From assembly GCA_003971905.1 (NCBI GenBank), contig RSEE01000042.1, positions 248,001-312,000 of the forward strand: 64,000 nucleotides of DNA, read 5' to 3'. This stretch comes from Moniliella sp. 'wahieum' (Eukaryota; Basidiomycota; Moniliellomycetes; Moniliellales; Moniliellaceae). This document shows, piece by piece, positions 22,136 through 34,442 of this stretch; within the stretch, counting starts at the first letter, position 1, and every line of letters starts with the position of its first letter. The translations under genes were made by a program, and so were the position numbers. A model generated the notes under the pieces. The model had not been told where the DNA came from, made no database searches, and saw only the letters and a list, made by a program, of their open reading frames with translations.

Positions 22136-23525
22136 GTTGGGCAAAAGGATCTGCTGACTGTGAGGGGCAAGCAGATGGCGAGCAAGAATGCGCCTAGGCG
22201 GGGACGAGGGACGGCGAACACAACCACGCAGTGAAATATAGGGTTGTGCAATCCGCCTGAGGCGCAATAAATCAGGGGCGCATAGGACTGCGGTGGGGCG
22301 AGTGATCAGCGAGTGGGCAGGAGCGCGTGATCGATGGTCGATCGGTGATCCAGCGGTCGAACCGCCCAGTCGGCCGCCAGGGTCACGTGCAGTGGCAGAT
22401 CCCAGAGCGGAGGCTGGGTCTGGAACCTAACCTTACTGGTTAGCACGCCCGGTGTCGCTGAGCAAAACGGGGCCGATGTACTGAACACACTGAACGGTCC
22501 CGAAGGATCCTCAAGTTTGACGCACTGATGGATTCCGTATCTGATGAGTGGGTTGGAGTGGCTCATGGAGCTTGAAGCTTGAAGCTTGAAGCCAGGGGAT
22601 GGCAGCAGCAGAGCGTAACCCACAAACGCACCACAGTATTGGGGCGTTCTGAATATAAGCTCGCTCCGACAAAACCCCTGCCCCCGCTTTTTTCAATCAA
22701 GGGGTGATAGCCGCCCACCCGCAACACCGCTGCTACTCCTACGGGATTCAGTCTGGCGAGAATGCAGTGGGCAAAATGAGGACAAGGGCTTATACTAGAC
22801 GATATCCTTCTGACGCTGCAAGAAGCGGTGCATCAAGGTTGGGTTTTTGGGTTGCGACGGACAACTGAACTGCGCTTTACACTGCAGCAGTTAAGAGTGG
22901 AGTCAGTGGGCTCGAGGGGTTTTGAAGTGTGTCTTAACCGTAGTTTGGTGCTCTCACAGTCTCACTTTTCTGTATACTCATACATCATAGCCTCTGATCT
23001 ACAGCCCATATCGTGTATCACACCGGATGGCCGACGACGGTGGCCGTGGCGATGCGAGGAAAGGGAATGGGAAATCGGCAATGAGTGCTGCAGGAACGGG
23101 TAAGTCACCCCCCCGAATTAGGTATGGTATAGTACATTTGGTGTATGACCCTACTCTCAATTTGGGTTTTGTTGGCCGTCCTAATCGACAATCGTACCTG
23201 TCGATGGGCAGCTGATAGGCCCGTATGCGGCAACTGAATGAGCGTGTTCTAAGCTGAGCTCAGCGCTCCGCCTGAGCTCTCTGACTGCTGCACGCCTTTC
23301 AACGTCTTCCGCCACCACCGCCACCCATCTACCCCCTCGTTCGCCTCGCACTGACCCCTTTCATTGGCGGGGCGCATCTCATCGGCTCTGCTGTCTGCTC
23401 CGTTCCCCGCACTCGCCCCATCAAACCCACACCCCACACCCGCTCTCGAAGTGCGATAGACCTGTCCCTCCCTCATTCCACCACTGCAAGGATTCTTCCA
23501 TTCGCCTTCGTGTCATTTCCCAATT
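22136..23525. other. Intergenic region between RPS26 and the Ser/Pro-rich gene
   Basis: 1.4 kb without a recognisable gene. It contains the RPS26 promoter on the left, an AAGCTTG array at 22569–22592, and a pyrimidine-rich stretch at 23290–23500 that is probably the leader of the gene starting at 23526. Confidence 0.5.
22569..22592. repeat. (AAGCTTG) array
   Basis: AAGCTT at 22576 and 22583 with G spacers, plus truncated copies at both ends. Identical in unit to 5956 and 6512, which lie 16 kb away. Confidence 0.9.
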
Positions 23526-26513
23526 ATGCCTCACAACACCTCTTCCGAGCGTAGCCTTGCCTCCACCAGCGAAGGCACGCCCAGCTCCCTGCGCTACCCA
23601 CTCGACCCCTCCATCCTCGCCACACCTGCCAGCACTGTTGATGCAGACTATGAACAACTTCCCCCTTCGGCCGGACCCAAGAACGGCGCCTGTGTTTCCG
23701 ACCCCACGGCAGCCCTTCCAAGCGCCATGTCCGTCGAGGCTATTCCGCTTGGGAGCTCGACCCGCTACGATGCTTCATCTTCCAACCCTCTATCCTCCCG
23801 TGCCACCCCCCTCTGCTACGAGGATTGTAGTAGCGGCAACACTTTTACCTCTTTTAGCGCTTCCAGCTTTACATCCTCCAAAGAAGAGGGTACCTACCAC
23901 CCGTCTCCAACGCAACTTGCGCCTGTCACCTTCGGTCCCACCCTTCTTCCTATTGAGCATGGCTCGGAGAAAACGAGGAAAACGAGAACGGAGGCGCGCA
24001 AGGCATCAGGTCAAAACCTAGAGTTGGCCAACCAATCTTTTTGTCCCTCGAGCTACAGCAAGGGCATGCTTTCACCGTACCGCGAAAGCAGCTTCCTTTC
24101 CATGAATTCCTCTCCCGTTCAGCCTCAAATCCTGTGTCTCTAGGCTCGCCCATCTCTCCCGTCTCTCCAGGTTCGCCCGCCTCGCCCATGGGGGCCAACC
24201 TCAGTAATGGGGTTGGAAATGCTATGTCCCCGACTCGAAGGGAGCCACGGGCTCATCGTGCTCCAGCTTTGGACGATACACCCGTGTCGCCCACTACGGC
24301 GGAAGCGCTTGAAAAAGAGGTACGCGAGAGCCTGGACTGGTTGTATGATGAGTTGTCATCTAGCGAAGCGAATGGCGATTCTGGACTGCCCGATCTACCG
24401 GAAGCCAGCTCGTTTATCTCCTCATCAGCTCTGTTGGCTTCTCCCGCTTGCTTTGGTCCGCGTCGTCATCCCAACTCTCGCACTGGTCCTCCTTTTCAAA
24501 CAGCATTGTCCTTTGGTAGTATGCAGCAAGGGCGGAAACAGTTGAGGCGAGCAAATCGTCCTCCGTCCATTCGCATCTCACACAATCCTGACGCCCAAAG
24601 TCGAGATTGGCTGACACGGACATGCACGTTCCCAGCCGCACCCCTTCCATTAAACAATCCAATACCTGCTTCGTCCCCCCCGTCCCCAGCATGGACTCCA
24701 ACTGCCAAACTGCCCAAGCCCGACCAATAAGACAATCAAACGCAGTGTACGGTTCGCCTCTCCTCGCGGGCAAAAGCACGTTCCCCTTCCAGGAGAAGGC
24801 AAGGGTTTCTTGCACTCGGACCTGTTGTCGCGATGGTTGAACGAATCGACAGCCAGCTCAGACCCTCAGGCTTTCGGCATACCCTCTCTACATGCCTTGC
24901 ATCCGTCTCGCACATCAATGGCATCCAAGAGCTCTTCTCTTCCCCTCAAGACAGGTCCTACTTCGCCTGTCACACCCCGAACGAGCAAAAGGAGACAATG
25001 GAGCAGAAAGGGCGTATGGCCACCCCGTGTGCACCACCATCATCCAGTCGACTTGATACAACCGTCCACAGTGATACTCCTAAGAGTTTGGTCGGCTCGC
25101 TGCCACCAATTGAGTCCAAGCCCTTATCTTTTTCCCCATCTACGGCCAGTCACACCATGGGAAGCAGTGCCGCCCCTCTCTCGACGACCCCGGTCTCTTC
25201 GCAGTCTACCACCCGAATCACTGCCCCGTCATTCCCTAAAAACCCTAAGGCATTGCGTTCGAGTAGAGTAATGCGTCGAACAAGCGCAAAAGCGGACCTA
25301 GGTCAGGTCAAGGAAAGTAAGGTGGACACCGCCATCCCCACGGATCAAGAGCTGAGTGGCATGAGTTGCGGCACCGTGGATCCGATTCGGAGTTGGTTCA
25401 CCCCGTGCGCCAATCTGGCTCCAGTTCCCCCCTGAGAATGTCCCATGCGGCCCTGCATCGCCCATCGTATCCTTTACCACACAGGGAGGCCAGACGGATA
25501 CGGCCACGGCTAGCGAACCCCGAGGGAGAAGGCGCCAAACTCACCCATAAACTATAATTCCCATTCCCATCCCGGTCAAGTTGCCTCTGGGCGGACCACG
25601 GGGCGCGTGGGGGTGGATCGCATGAAGCGTTTGGGTAGGTTCCATTCTGCCGAGTCTCTGAGGACCAAGTTGGAGTCGACTCGGGCTCGTATGATACACA
25701 TGATGGGGGCACAAAGCCACTGAGAGCAACGGTGACTCCCTCGAACCGAACGGGTTTGGTCCCAACCGTGTTGACGGTCGTCCCAGCGGACCTGAGCAGC
25801 CTCATGGCGGCTCCTAGTCCAACAGAGCACAAAAGAAACCAGAAAGGTGACCACAGCTTGCGCTCCATACGCTCTCATCGCCACAACTCCTTGAACCCCG
25901 AATCCTACGACAATACGCCGAAAGGTTCTGCACCCAATATACAGCCTCCTTCCTCCCCAGCTTTCCTCCACCATAGCCCTCCTTCGCCTGTCTATCTCCG
26001 CACCCAGCCCTTTTCCTTGGACCTTCCGGAAGCAGGAAAAAGCGCCACATCGCTCCTCTCGTCAGTGACGAATCGGTTTGATACGTTGCCCTCGCGCATT
26101 CGGTCGCGCCCGTCGGGCTTGAGCAGTAGCATCCGCTCCTCGGCTCCCATTCGGCGGCCCGACGTGATCGCCGCGTCTGATGCAATTGGGGGCAGCGAAC
26201 ACCATAATGATGCTCACCGCTCTGCACCTCCCGGGGTGGGGATGCACGCTTCAATCTGGAGTATATGACATGGTCCATCGCCAATAACCCAATGGTGGGC
26301 CGCACGGCCAACGCCCTTTCACTTTCACCCGCTCCTCCAGTCGCGGCCAGTGGACCGGATTTCAACCGATCCCACCCCCCCGTCACTTCTACTTACTTGC
26401 GTGTTGTCCGCACGGCTGCTGAAGAGGCACCAACCAAGCGTACCTCGCTGCGGCCAGCGTCCTTGGTCGGACCCAATCTGCGCTCCGTTTCGGTCGGATC
26501 GCTGTTAAACTGA
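23526..26513 (+). CDS. Large Ser/Pro-rich, probably disordered protein of unknown function
   Basis: About 990 residues starting MPHNTSSERSLASTSE at 23526. The whole protein is rich in Ser, Pro, Thr and Arg. It shows many SP/TP sites in typical CDK/MAPK context (LGSPISPVSPGSPASP; TGPTSPVTPRTSKRRQW; SPTTAEALEKEVRESLDWL), so phosphoregulation is likely. One ordered-looking segment is ALEKEVRESLDWLYDELSSSE near 24310. The C-terminus repeats RSRPSGLSSSIRSSAP and ends SVSVGSLLN-TGA at 26511–26513. At least five frame changes are needed, at about 24040, 24780, 25080, 25440 and 25730; composition stays constant across them. I do not recognise the family. Polarity or cell-wall regulators and kinase scaffolds often look like this. 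It converges on RAD23. Confidence 0.6.
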
Positions 26514-26945
26514 GTGGGGTCGCATGCACTTGCAACGGCCGCGCTGTTTCTTTTTTACTCGCACTCTCTTGGCGCCTTGGGGCGCTCATCTCCCACATAT
26601 CATCCTACTCCCCCACGATCGTTATCCAGTCTATACCACAGTCTTTGGCCCCTTGACTCCGAGGGGCACCTCTCAGTTCATTCGTCTCCCAGTCTCACCC
26701 ACTACGCTCATTGTATCGCGAGTTTTGTTGTCCCGGATTCTTGGCCTCTCGGAAGTGACCCAAACTCCTGGATCGGTGCCTGTACCGGCCCATTCCTCAC
26801 ATGTTTCGTCCATGTGTTCGGCTTTCGACCTTCCCGCCCCCATGTTTTCCCCAGTATCCTGGCAGAATTGAATAGGTTGGGTGTCTCCGAATAGCAGCTA
26901 TACCTGGCGTGGGAGGTACGACAGGGTTTGGTCAAGTCAATAGGC
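26514..26945. other. Intergenic region between convergent genes
   Basis: 430 bp between the 3' ends of the Ser/Pro-rich gene and RAD23. It is pyrimidine-rich on the plus strand; open frames exist but none resembles a protein. Probably two 3' UTRs. Confidence 0.45.
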
Positions 26946-28300
26946 TCAAGGATGGCCCAGACAGGACGAGACGACGTCCAAGTAGCATGAGCGCGGGCAT
27001 CGTAGAGAATCGAATCGAATCGGGCAAGCGTTGCAGGGCCCGTCTCCCAACCAAAAAATAGCACGAAAGCGACTACTCCTCCCCTCATCAAGCAGTACGA
27101 CACGGCCAACTCGACGTTTTTGCCACAAACAAAGTACGCTTCAATCGCTTTTCTTGAGGGATGCCCATCGAAGTGATGGTCTCAATGTGCTCGGTCCTCG
27201 GGTTCCAACGAGTCAAACGTGGGCAAATCCATCGACTCCATTCCCTCCGGCTGGAACCTTGGAGCAACCGCAGTAGTTCGGCGGGTGGAATGCAGCGCCT
27301 GAGCAAGTTGGGGGTTGTGTCGGCCAAAGCCTGCACCAGAGGTTGTAGCGCGGCGGGATTCTCCTCGGCCAGAGTCTGGAGTTGCCTCAGCATGGCTGGG
27401 TCGCCCAAATCCAAGACTTCTTGACCATCCTCATCCAGTCACCTCCAAACGGTCCCCAATCCCTGCCTGTGCCGCCTGCGCTGCTGCGTCTCAAAGAGGT
27501 TACCGGGTGTGCGTGCGGGGGCCGCGGGGGGGGTGGAGTGGTTGGGGTGGAGGAGACAGGGTGATGGGGTGTCAGCAGTTCAGGGGCCCCCGACACTTCG
27601 GGGTAGCCCATCATCAGGTATTCCACGGCACGATCAGGGTTGTGTACGATGCACGCAGCGCCCGTTTTACCTCGGATCGCGGGAAACCCCCATCTCCAAC
27701 GATATGTCCTCGGCTCACGCAAGGCCGAGCCCGCCAAAAACTCGTTGTACCCGGCTGCGGCGCAGGAGGAGTGCATTCCAGGCGTAGCCATCTCGCTTGA
27801 CGAGGTGGGAGCAGAGGCAGGATTAGGCGCGGAAGCAGAGTCTACTCCATCCGTTCTACATCCGAGGACTTGGGTTCCGTGTCCGGTGCGGCCGATGCGT
27901 CTGGGGCAGACTTGGTGTCGGCCTTAGTCTCAGGCTCCTCGGCGGGGTGCCTTTTGTTCGGGGGCAGCAGGCGGAGGGGGGGGCTTGGCAGCTGCCTTGG
28001 CGGGTTTGGGCTTGGATACCATCGAGACGAGAAAGTCCTTCTCGTGGATGTTGCATGCCTCGACAGTTTGCTCGTTGCTGAGGATCTTGCCGGCAAAAAT
28101 GATCTTTTGGTTCTCGACAGGGTGGCCCTTGGCTGCGGTAATCTTTCCTTGACGGTTAGGATCTGGCGGGGAAGCAAGCAAGACAGGGTTCAGCAGCCAC
28201 GAGCAATGGCAGACACGCAAGGACACCAACGCACTGTATCGCAGGGCTCGGCATTGACGATGTAGGTGCCGCCAGTGAGGGCCTTGATGGTGAGCTGCAT
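26946..28300 (-). CDS. RAD23: UV excision repair / proteasome shuttle protein Rad23
   Basis: Rad23 binds Rad4/XPC in nucleotide excision repair and carries ubiquitylated proteins to the proteasome. Exon 1 starts MQLTIKALTGGTYIVNAEP, the ubiquitin-like fold. A 72-nt intron (28163–28234, GTGCGT donor, CGCCAG acceptor) follows CDT. Exon 2 continues ILTVKEKITAAKGHP, QKIIFAGKILSNEQTVEAC and FLVSMVSKPKPAKAA. After a Pro/Ala linker come UBA1 (SEVKRALRAS; NPDRAVEYLMMGYPEV), the XPC-binding domain (AMLRQLQTLAEENPAALQPL) and UBA2 (ITSMGIPQEKAIEAYFVC; ELAVSY, then LLDEG). The order UBL–UBA1–XPC-binding–UBA2 is diagnostic. Five or more one-base frame changes occur. The last, in UBA2, leaves the true stop uncertain between about 27050 and 26946. 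Confidence 0.9.
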
Positions 28301-28882
28301 GGTAGCGAGCAAGAGGATGGTTGTTCGTTCCCCGACGCTTGCTTGGTGTTTTGTCCGCCGCCGGGGCTCCAAACACGCCGGTCCACCGCGGTCAACGACA
28401 GTGACGTAACACAGGCTGCCTTGCCTGGAGCGGAAGGTCGTTTGGCATCGGACAGGGTTCGGCATTGGGGCGGTGTGGCCGTCGGTGACATTTGACAGGG
28501 TGAGACCACCGGAGTGATGCCGCTGTCACGCGTCACGTGTCGCATGTCACGTGCAGGGGAGGACTAAGGCCGAGGACTGATACCGAGGAGCTGGTGACGT
28601 TGGGCCAGGCCATGGCCACATGGTCACAATCATCAACCCAGGCCCGGGCCAGCACGCATGCTCGCACTGGAGGGTGAGGCCGGGGGATGCATGACGAAGC
28701 TCGGTGGGTGTGGTGGATATACGGTGGATATCGCCTGCATTATACCACCGTCGTTTTGCCTGTCTTTTTCCCTGGTAGCCGTCGCCCCCACACCCTTTCT
28801 CCCCACCTCCACCGCCTCGGCATCCGCTCGCTCCCGCCTCCTCCAGCTCGTACAGGCTACCCCTCTGCGTCGCCCGCCCACC
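28301..28882. promoter_or_regulatory. Divergent promoter region of RAD23 and pirin
   Basis: 582 bp separate two divergent start codons. A degenerate period-7 run, GTCACG(C/T) with a GTCGCAT variant, lies at 28525–28552 and contains GTCACGT/CACGTG-like E-box cores. No TATA was identified. Confidence 0.45.
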
Positions 28883-29905
28883 ATGTCCGCCTCGGTCTCT
28901 GCCGTGCCAGCAGCACCATCAACACAAGAGCCCAGCCTCCCCGACGAGAGTTGGGTCAACACCCTGCCCCCGGCAGCCAAGCCCATGGTCCTTACGCGCC
29001 ATGGAACACCGCGGCCACAATGACGCTGGTGGCTGCGAACGTTTCATACCTTCAGCTTTGACTCGTACCATGACGCGCGCCACATGTCTTTCTCGGACCT
29101 GCGTGTGATCAACGAGGACATTGTGGCCAAGGGCACCGGCTTCCCACAGCACTCGCATGCTAACTATGAAATTGTGTGTCCTGCCGCCCCACTCCTTGTG
29201 TGACTCCAAGCTAGTCTGCTGACGCGTCCCGGCAGTTTTCCTATGTTGTCAAGGGTGAGCTAGTACACAAAGACAATCTTGGGAACCTCGAGACGCTCCG
29301 CCGAGGCGGGTGCAGTTTACCAGCGCGGGTAAAGGTATCGAACACAGCGAATACAACGGATCCAAAGCCAAGCCCACCCACTTTATCCAAATTTGGGTCG
29401 CCCCCGATGTTCAACACCGCGCCGCAATACTTTACACGTCGACACTCCCGACCAGTTCAGGCGCGACCGATTGCACACGATCGTCAAGCCCTTGGCCACA
29501 TTTGCTCCCGACCAACTTCCACGCACCAAATTGCTTCCACCTGGGGATGCCATTCCCATCCATGCGTCGCTGGTGTTTCGTTTTGTCTCTTGGCGCCCAA
29601 CAAGTCTATTTCCCATCCTGTGGGGATTGACTCGCCCGCATGGGGAAAGAAGGCACCGGGCGCTGGGTCTACGTTCACCTGGTCGCCACGGGGGGTACAA
29701 AGATCCTCGCAAACCTGCACCACTGGCCAAACAAGACGCACGCCTGCTCCTCCTCGGACCGTACGACGATACCCTGCTCGTCGAGGGAGACGGATGCTAC
29801 ATTAAAAATGTCAAGGTGGGCGAGCGGCTTGAGTTCCAGTCCATTGGCACGCGCGACGCCGAGTTTCTCGTGTTTGATCTGCAAGCACCCAAGGCACGCA
29901 AGTAA
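28883..29905 (+). CDS. Pirin-family bicupin protein
   Basis: Pirins are iron-binding bicupins; relatives act as nuclear redox-dependent co-regulators or as quercetin dioxygenases. From ATG 28883, about 45 N-terminal residues lead to KPMVLTRHG. The signature cupin follows: [46 protein letters not shown] 62-nt intron (29174–29235, CTGAC branch site) joins YEI to [36 protein letters not shown] and [14 protein letters not shown] carry the remaining metal-site context. The His-x-His of FPQHSHA and the Glu/His of KGIEHSE match the family's iron ligands. The second cupin shows [26 protein letters not shown] and [17 protein letters not shown]. At least four frame changes (about 28995, 29040, 29310, 29430) are bridged by continuous similarity. 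Confidence 0.88.
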
Positions 29906-30574
29906 TAACCCCCTCCATAAAGGGCGCCTTGGGCACACTCCAAGTGAGAGTCAGCTTGGCAGCTCGACACGCCTACCCTTTGCAACAACTGTTCTGTCCG
30001 GTCTATCTCTGTAATACGTCATGTGCAACGTCGAATCCCCTCTCTCCACCCGTCCCCGCGTTACCGGCACCCCCCCACCTCAAAGATTATTGTGAGCCGT
30101 TTAATCCGATCGATGCTGCCTAACTAGTGGCGCAACAGTCTGATGGCTATTAGCCTTCTCGCCTACATATCTGCGCCCCCTGCAACTCTTATAGATCGGT
30201 TAATACACAAAGTAGCAGAGGAAATATAGTGCACTGTGTTGCCCCCCCAAGCATACCAATGATTTTTGTTGCGACGTGGTAGAAATGGGTAGTTCGTCCA
30301 GGCCAGTGGCGCGTGCATCTCAGCGCACCGAGAGGCTAAGCCTGCCTGTGCACACGCTCCTCTCATGCTGTCGTTCACACTCCCTCCTGGGTTGCGACCA
30401 CCATTGCACGCTTGCTCTTCTCTCTACTCTACTTCTCAGGAAGATCTGAGAGGAAGCAATGCCCTGTCCACGTAAAATGAACGCATGAGATACAGGCATG
30501 GTGCATGAGCTGTATGCTTGTGTGCCCTGGGCATGAGCGCGCATGCATGAGCGCCACCATGCGCCATGCATATA

Positions 30575-30599
30575 TTGAACGTTGAACGTACGTTGAACG
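30575..30599. repeat. TTGAACG repeats with AACGTT/ACGT cores
   Basis: Three TTGAACG units, the last offset by TACG; same unit as the 6322 array. Confidence 0.8.
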
Positions 30600-32490
30600 G
30601 TGCAATTAAAGGGCAACAGGTAACGCGTACCGCGCAACGTGTAACAAAATGCACCGCTTATAATAAAGGGTTTTGACGACGCGAGGATACTACGGCACCA
30701 AGACGGCGGGCAAGTTGTTTGCGCATTGGAAGGAGTTGGCTACTAAGTCTCAGTGGAAATGGTTCCTCGCTCGTATGTCAACCACGTTCCTCCGTGTCCA
30801 CACGCGCTTCCTAGGGTACGGGACCGGATGGCGTGAGCCGGAGGGTCCTGATATCCTGGCGATCCCCCTGGTCCCTTAATCTTGGTGGCGCTTCCAAGTA
30901 ACCCCCGCAAGATGAACGGTTTCGGTTTAGACGTAGCGTTCCCCCTGTCCCAGCCTTAAGCTCTGTCAATGGAATGCACACGTAATAAAGGGAACGAAAA
31001 GTGGCTGAGTGGTTACCACGTGGCTACTACGGCTACCAGCAAGCTGCCAGAAGGCCCCAAGCCCCCCGATGGCCCTACGGGTTCAGATGCCGGCTCCGAA
31101 CGGGCGACGCAAGGACAGCCTGGGACAGCAGCAGTTTTTTGCTGGAGGAGGCACTTGCAGCTTTGCAAGCGAGTCGATGGCACCCTGTTGGTCAGCGGGG
31201 CAACTGTGGCCTGTGTCCCACAAATCGTATCGCACCAATCGCAAGAGTACTGTACATATACCTCTCAGATCTCCCCGCACAGGGTTTGTACAGGAGTGGC
31301 TGGAGGGGAATTCTTGCCATGGCCAGCCATGTCAGCGCAGGCCAGCCTGACCGCTCAGCCACGGGTATCGATCGGCGTTTTGGCACACAGGCGATGGCAC
31401 CGGGAGAGTTAGTCGGGCCTAGTACTAATATTGGGGCTCTCGCACCTGATGCCACCGTTCCAAGAGCAAATATTCCAGCCACACCCGATCAACGCCGACG
31501 CCCACTCCCCTCCTCTCCCCCCCAGAAAGCTAGTTGAACATCTGTGTACTGAGGTATACTGTTGTGACAGATCGAGATACTCTAACGCCACTGCAATAAC
31601 TGGAAGTACCGTGACCGGGTGACACGTAAGGCGTAACGTGTATCCCGCGTAACCGCGCGCAACCCCTCCCTCTCCTTGGATGCTCAGATTCAGTATTGAA
31701 GCGCTGAAAGAGGCCTGAGGCCCCTGAGATCAGAGACTTGAGGGCGTGAGGGGCACCGCAGTTTTGAGCTAGGTGGCTCGTGCTTTGGCCAATGTCCCCT
31801 CAGTTCCTCCTCAAGCCTAGGTGTTCCACTGTTTCCACTATCCTGTTTTTCCTCCTTGTCCCGCAGCTTAGCCCCTGTTGGTGACTCGCTTGATGTTCCT
31901 CTGTAGGCATTGCTGGTTGCCACACTACCACCACCACTGCGATTGCATCACACTCTAGAACCATCAGACTACAGGATGAGATCTGAGATCTCATCACGCA
32001 GGTAGTTGCCCACAAGGATGAACTTAGAGAGTAAGAGCGCGGTAACGGCCGTCGGTAACCGGTTACTAATAATATATCCAGAGTAACCATAACCTCTGAC
32101 TAGTGGCTGGTAACATCATGCATATATGTAAGGCCAGACGGACTGTTTTGCACTTGCACACACCATACTCTTCTCTCTGCCCCTTTGGGCCTTAGGCCTT
32201 ACGGACTTACGGACTTACATGTTACGCGTACGCCCATCCTGTGTCGCATGTGCATCATTACGCCAGTGCTTCTCGCTTTGCTTCGTTACTCGGCCACGCC
32301 CCGTCCGCCCCGCCGGGTTCCACCAGGTTCACTCTGTTCGATCCACCCCTGTCGGCCCAGCATCTCAGCCCTCTGTGGCTTCTCTCGGGTTACATATTAC
32401 ATGTTTTCTAAGCGACTTTCTTTCGACGGCACCCCAATGCACAACATCATGCGCGTTTAGCGCATGTTACACTGTGGGCGCACAAATACG

Positions 32491-32506
32491 CCGGTCACCG
32501 GTCACC
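32491..32506. repeat. GGTCACC pair around ACCGGT
   Basis: CCGGTCACCGGTCACC has period 7 and an ACCGGT palindrome plus C spacer, like the 9393 element. Confidence 0.8.
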
Positions 32507-33113
32507 ACAACCCACATGGCCTTCTAAATGTGAAATTTGACCAGCCCAGGGTGCGCGGTGCGGCAGGGTGCCCCCCACATTCTGCGCTTGGACCCTCCGA
32601 CATGCCTACGTACCGCCCTGCGCCTCCCAGGGCAGTGGTTAGTACTTAGTGGTAGTGCCAGAGAATCAAAATGTCTCCGATTGGGCGTTGAACGTTGCGG
32701 CTGTATGTACATTGGGTATCCTAAGTCTCTTCAGATTCACTTCAGCCTATACCAACTACTCCCAATCTACCTATACCTATGGTCAGCCAGACGGGACATT
32801 CCCATGTGGCTATTCCTCGTAGTAATAGACAAATCCACCATCGTCCATATCCATCACTCGCACCTCTGGCCCCGCACATCTTTTGTGGCTCTGCTCCCAC
32901 TCCCAACAGACTATACTAGTAGTAGTCTCTCACCCTGTCCATCCTACATCCTACATCCTCCATCCCGCCATACCCACCATACCCACCAATGAGCAGCCTC
33001 GGCCACCACCACCGCCCGCTTCCCCTGCGTACTTTTAGTCCAGCTTCAGTCCCAGCTCCAGCCCCGGTGGCTTCCTTGGCTCTTGCATCCTCCCTGACCC
33101 GTTTGCCACCGCC

Positions 33114-34352
33114 ATGCCTTCCCTTCAACCGCCTCCTGTACCGCCTACCGAGGCGAGCATCAGTCCTTACCCGCCCCCCTGCCACCACAGGACATGGAAC
33201 GACACGCACTGAGAGAGGACCCTGGTTTCTTTCCCCTCTCCTCTTCCTCCGCCATGCTGATGCCCAACAACACGGGCACCTACTCCTCCTTTGCAGCACA
33301 CCTCGCCCCTCACCCTCACGTGCCCAGCCTCATTTCCTGCCCCCCGCGTCCCTCCACTGCCTCCGGACCAATCAGCGAGATGGCAATGCTCCCCCCCGCC
33401 CTTCTCCGATCTTCCAGCCCCTTCGATTGTCGGGACAATGAGCGCAAGTGCAGGTTTGTGCACAAACTCTACAAGATGGTTGAAGAGGCCGAGGGGGATC
33501 CCGGGGCGCACATTGCCTGGAGTGCCACTGGAACCAGTGTCATCATCTCGGACGTGGATGCGTTTACGACCAACTTTTTGGGCCAACACTTAACCACAAC
33601 AACTTCAGCTCCTTCGTTCGCCAGCTCAACATGTACGTCGTCCTTCTTCTCTCTCCTTTCCCTCCGTTGTCGTTTGCAGTGGTCTAATCGCGCGACGGTG
33701 GCAGGTACGGCTTTTACAAGACAACAAAACACTTCGGTCTTCCAAGGCGGCTGGGCAGCCCCAAATGTGGGAGTTTAGTCATCCCCACTTCCGACGGGCC
33801 GGGTAGCCTTGCTAGAGACGATTCGTCGCCGTACGCTCGATTCGGATTCGGGCGGTGGGAGGCTACGCGGGGACTGCAGGCTGACCTGCAGTCTCCTATT
33901 CGCGCGTTGAGGCGCAGGTGAAGGCAATGCACCAAGCCCTCTGGGCCGCCCAAAGGGAAAGTATCGAGCTATGGAACTTTGTCCATCAATTGCACCAATC
34001 TCTCTCTCTCGTCGCCAAGTACAACCACTTGGAGAGTGAGGTAGGCATGCCTATGGTCCCGCCCGCCGCCTCTTCCCCTTCTCATTTCCCCTTGTCCACC
34101 TCCCCTCCCTTTCCCACCGATCCCTTCACCGTTCCCTCTTCCCGTCCGCACCCCGATCAGTCTCGAAACCCGATCGCTGGCCATTCCTTGTCGCCGAGCC
34201 AGCCTCCTGCCAATGGTGACCGTTCTCTCTCCCTTGCACTTTTCTTTTGCACTGTTGTGCCCGCAGCACTCTCTTACCACCAGCGTAACCCTTCTCTTAT
34301 ACAAAATCATTTCCCAGCATGCTGTTACGCTACTATGTGCCTCTCTGTGTAG
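33114..34352 (+). CDS. Heat-shock-factor-type transcription factor
   Basis: HSF-family DNA-binding protein. From ATG 33114 (MPSLQPPPVPPTEASISPY) a Pro/Ser-rich leader of about 100 residues precedes the winged helix-turn-helix: FVHKLYKMVEEAEG, HIAWSATGTSVIISDVDAF, then HNNFSSFVRQLNM. A 72-nt intron (33633–33704, GTACGT donor, GTCTAATC branch, GGCAG acceptor) splits the ATG codon of NMYGF. The domain ends YGFYKTTKHF and, after a frame change, MWEFSHPHFRRG and LLETIRRR, all HSF landmarks. A coiled region follows (QVKAMHQALWAAQRESIELW; VHQLHQSLSLVAKYNHLES), as expected for trimerisation. A Ser/Pro-rich tail comes last. Fungal paralogues include Hsf1, Sfl1 and Skn7; no receiver domain is seen, so Hsf1- or Sfl1-like is favoured. 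Four or more frame changes; the 3' end is uncertain. Confidence 0.85.
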
Positions 34353-34442
34353 GCACGTACATGTACCTGTACACGCCACGTTATTCATGTTGGAGGCATG
34401 TGGACGAGGCCCTTGAAGCGCACCCTCCCATTGGAGAGTGCA

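Larger units (their letters stand above)
29906..33113. other. 3.2-kb gene-poor interval
   Basis: No conserved protein recognised. Contains TTGAACG repeats (30575), a GGTAACC dyad (32054), CTTACGGA repeats (32195), a GGTCACC pair (32491) and CATCCTA repeats (32941). An open frame of 178 codons at 31001–31537 has no family resemblance. Pyrimidine-rich DNA from 32930 onward is probably the leader of the HSF gene. Confidence 0.5.

Noticed and set aside
25398-25868. Minus-strand 156-codon frame with a signal-peptide-like start, antisense to the Ser/Pro-rich gene
   Set aside because: The plus strand keeps consistent Ser/Pro/Arg composition through the same interval once single-base frame changes are allowed, so this is a shadow frame.
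31001-31537. 178-codon plus-strand open frame between pirin and HSF genes
   Set aside because: No family resemblance, other frames equally open nearby, and no splice or start context.
29906-33113. Transposon remnant in the gene-poor interval
   Set aside because: No reverse transcriptase, integrase or transposase motif and no long terminal or inverted repeats were found.
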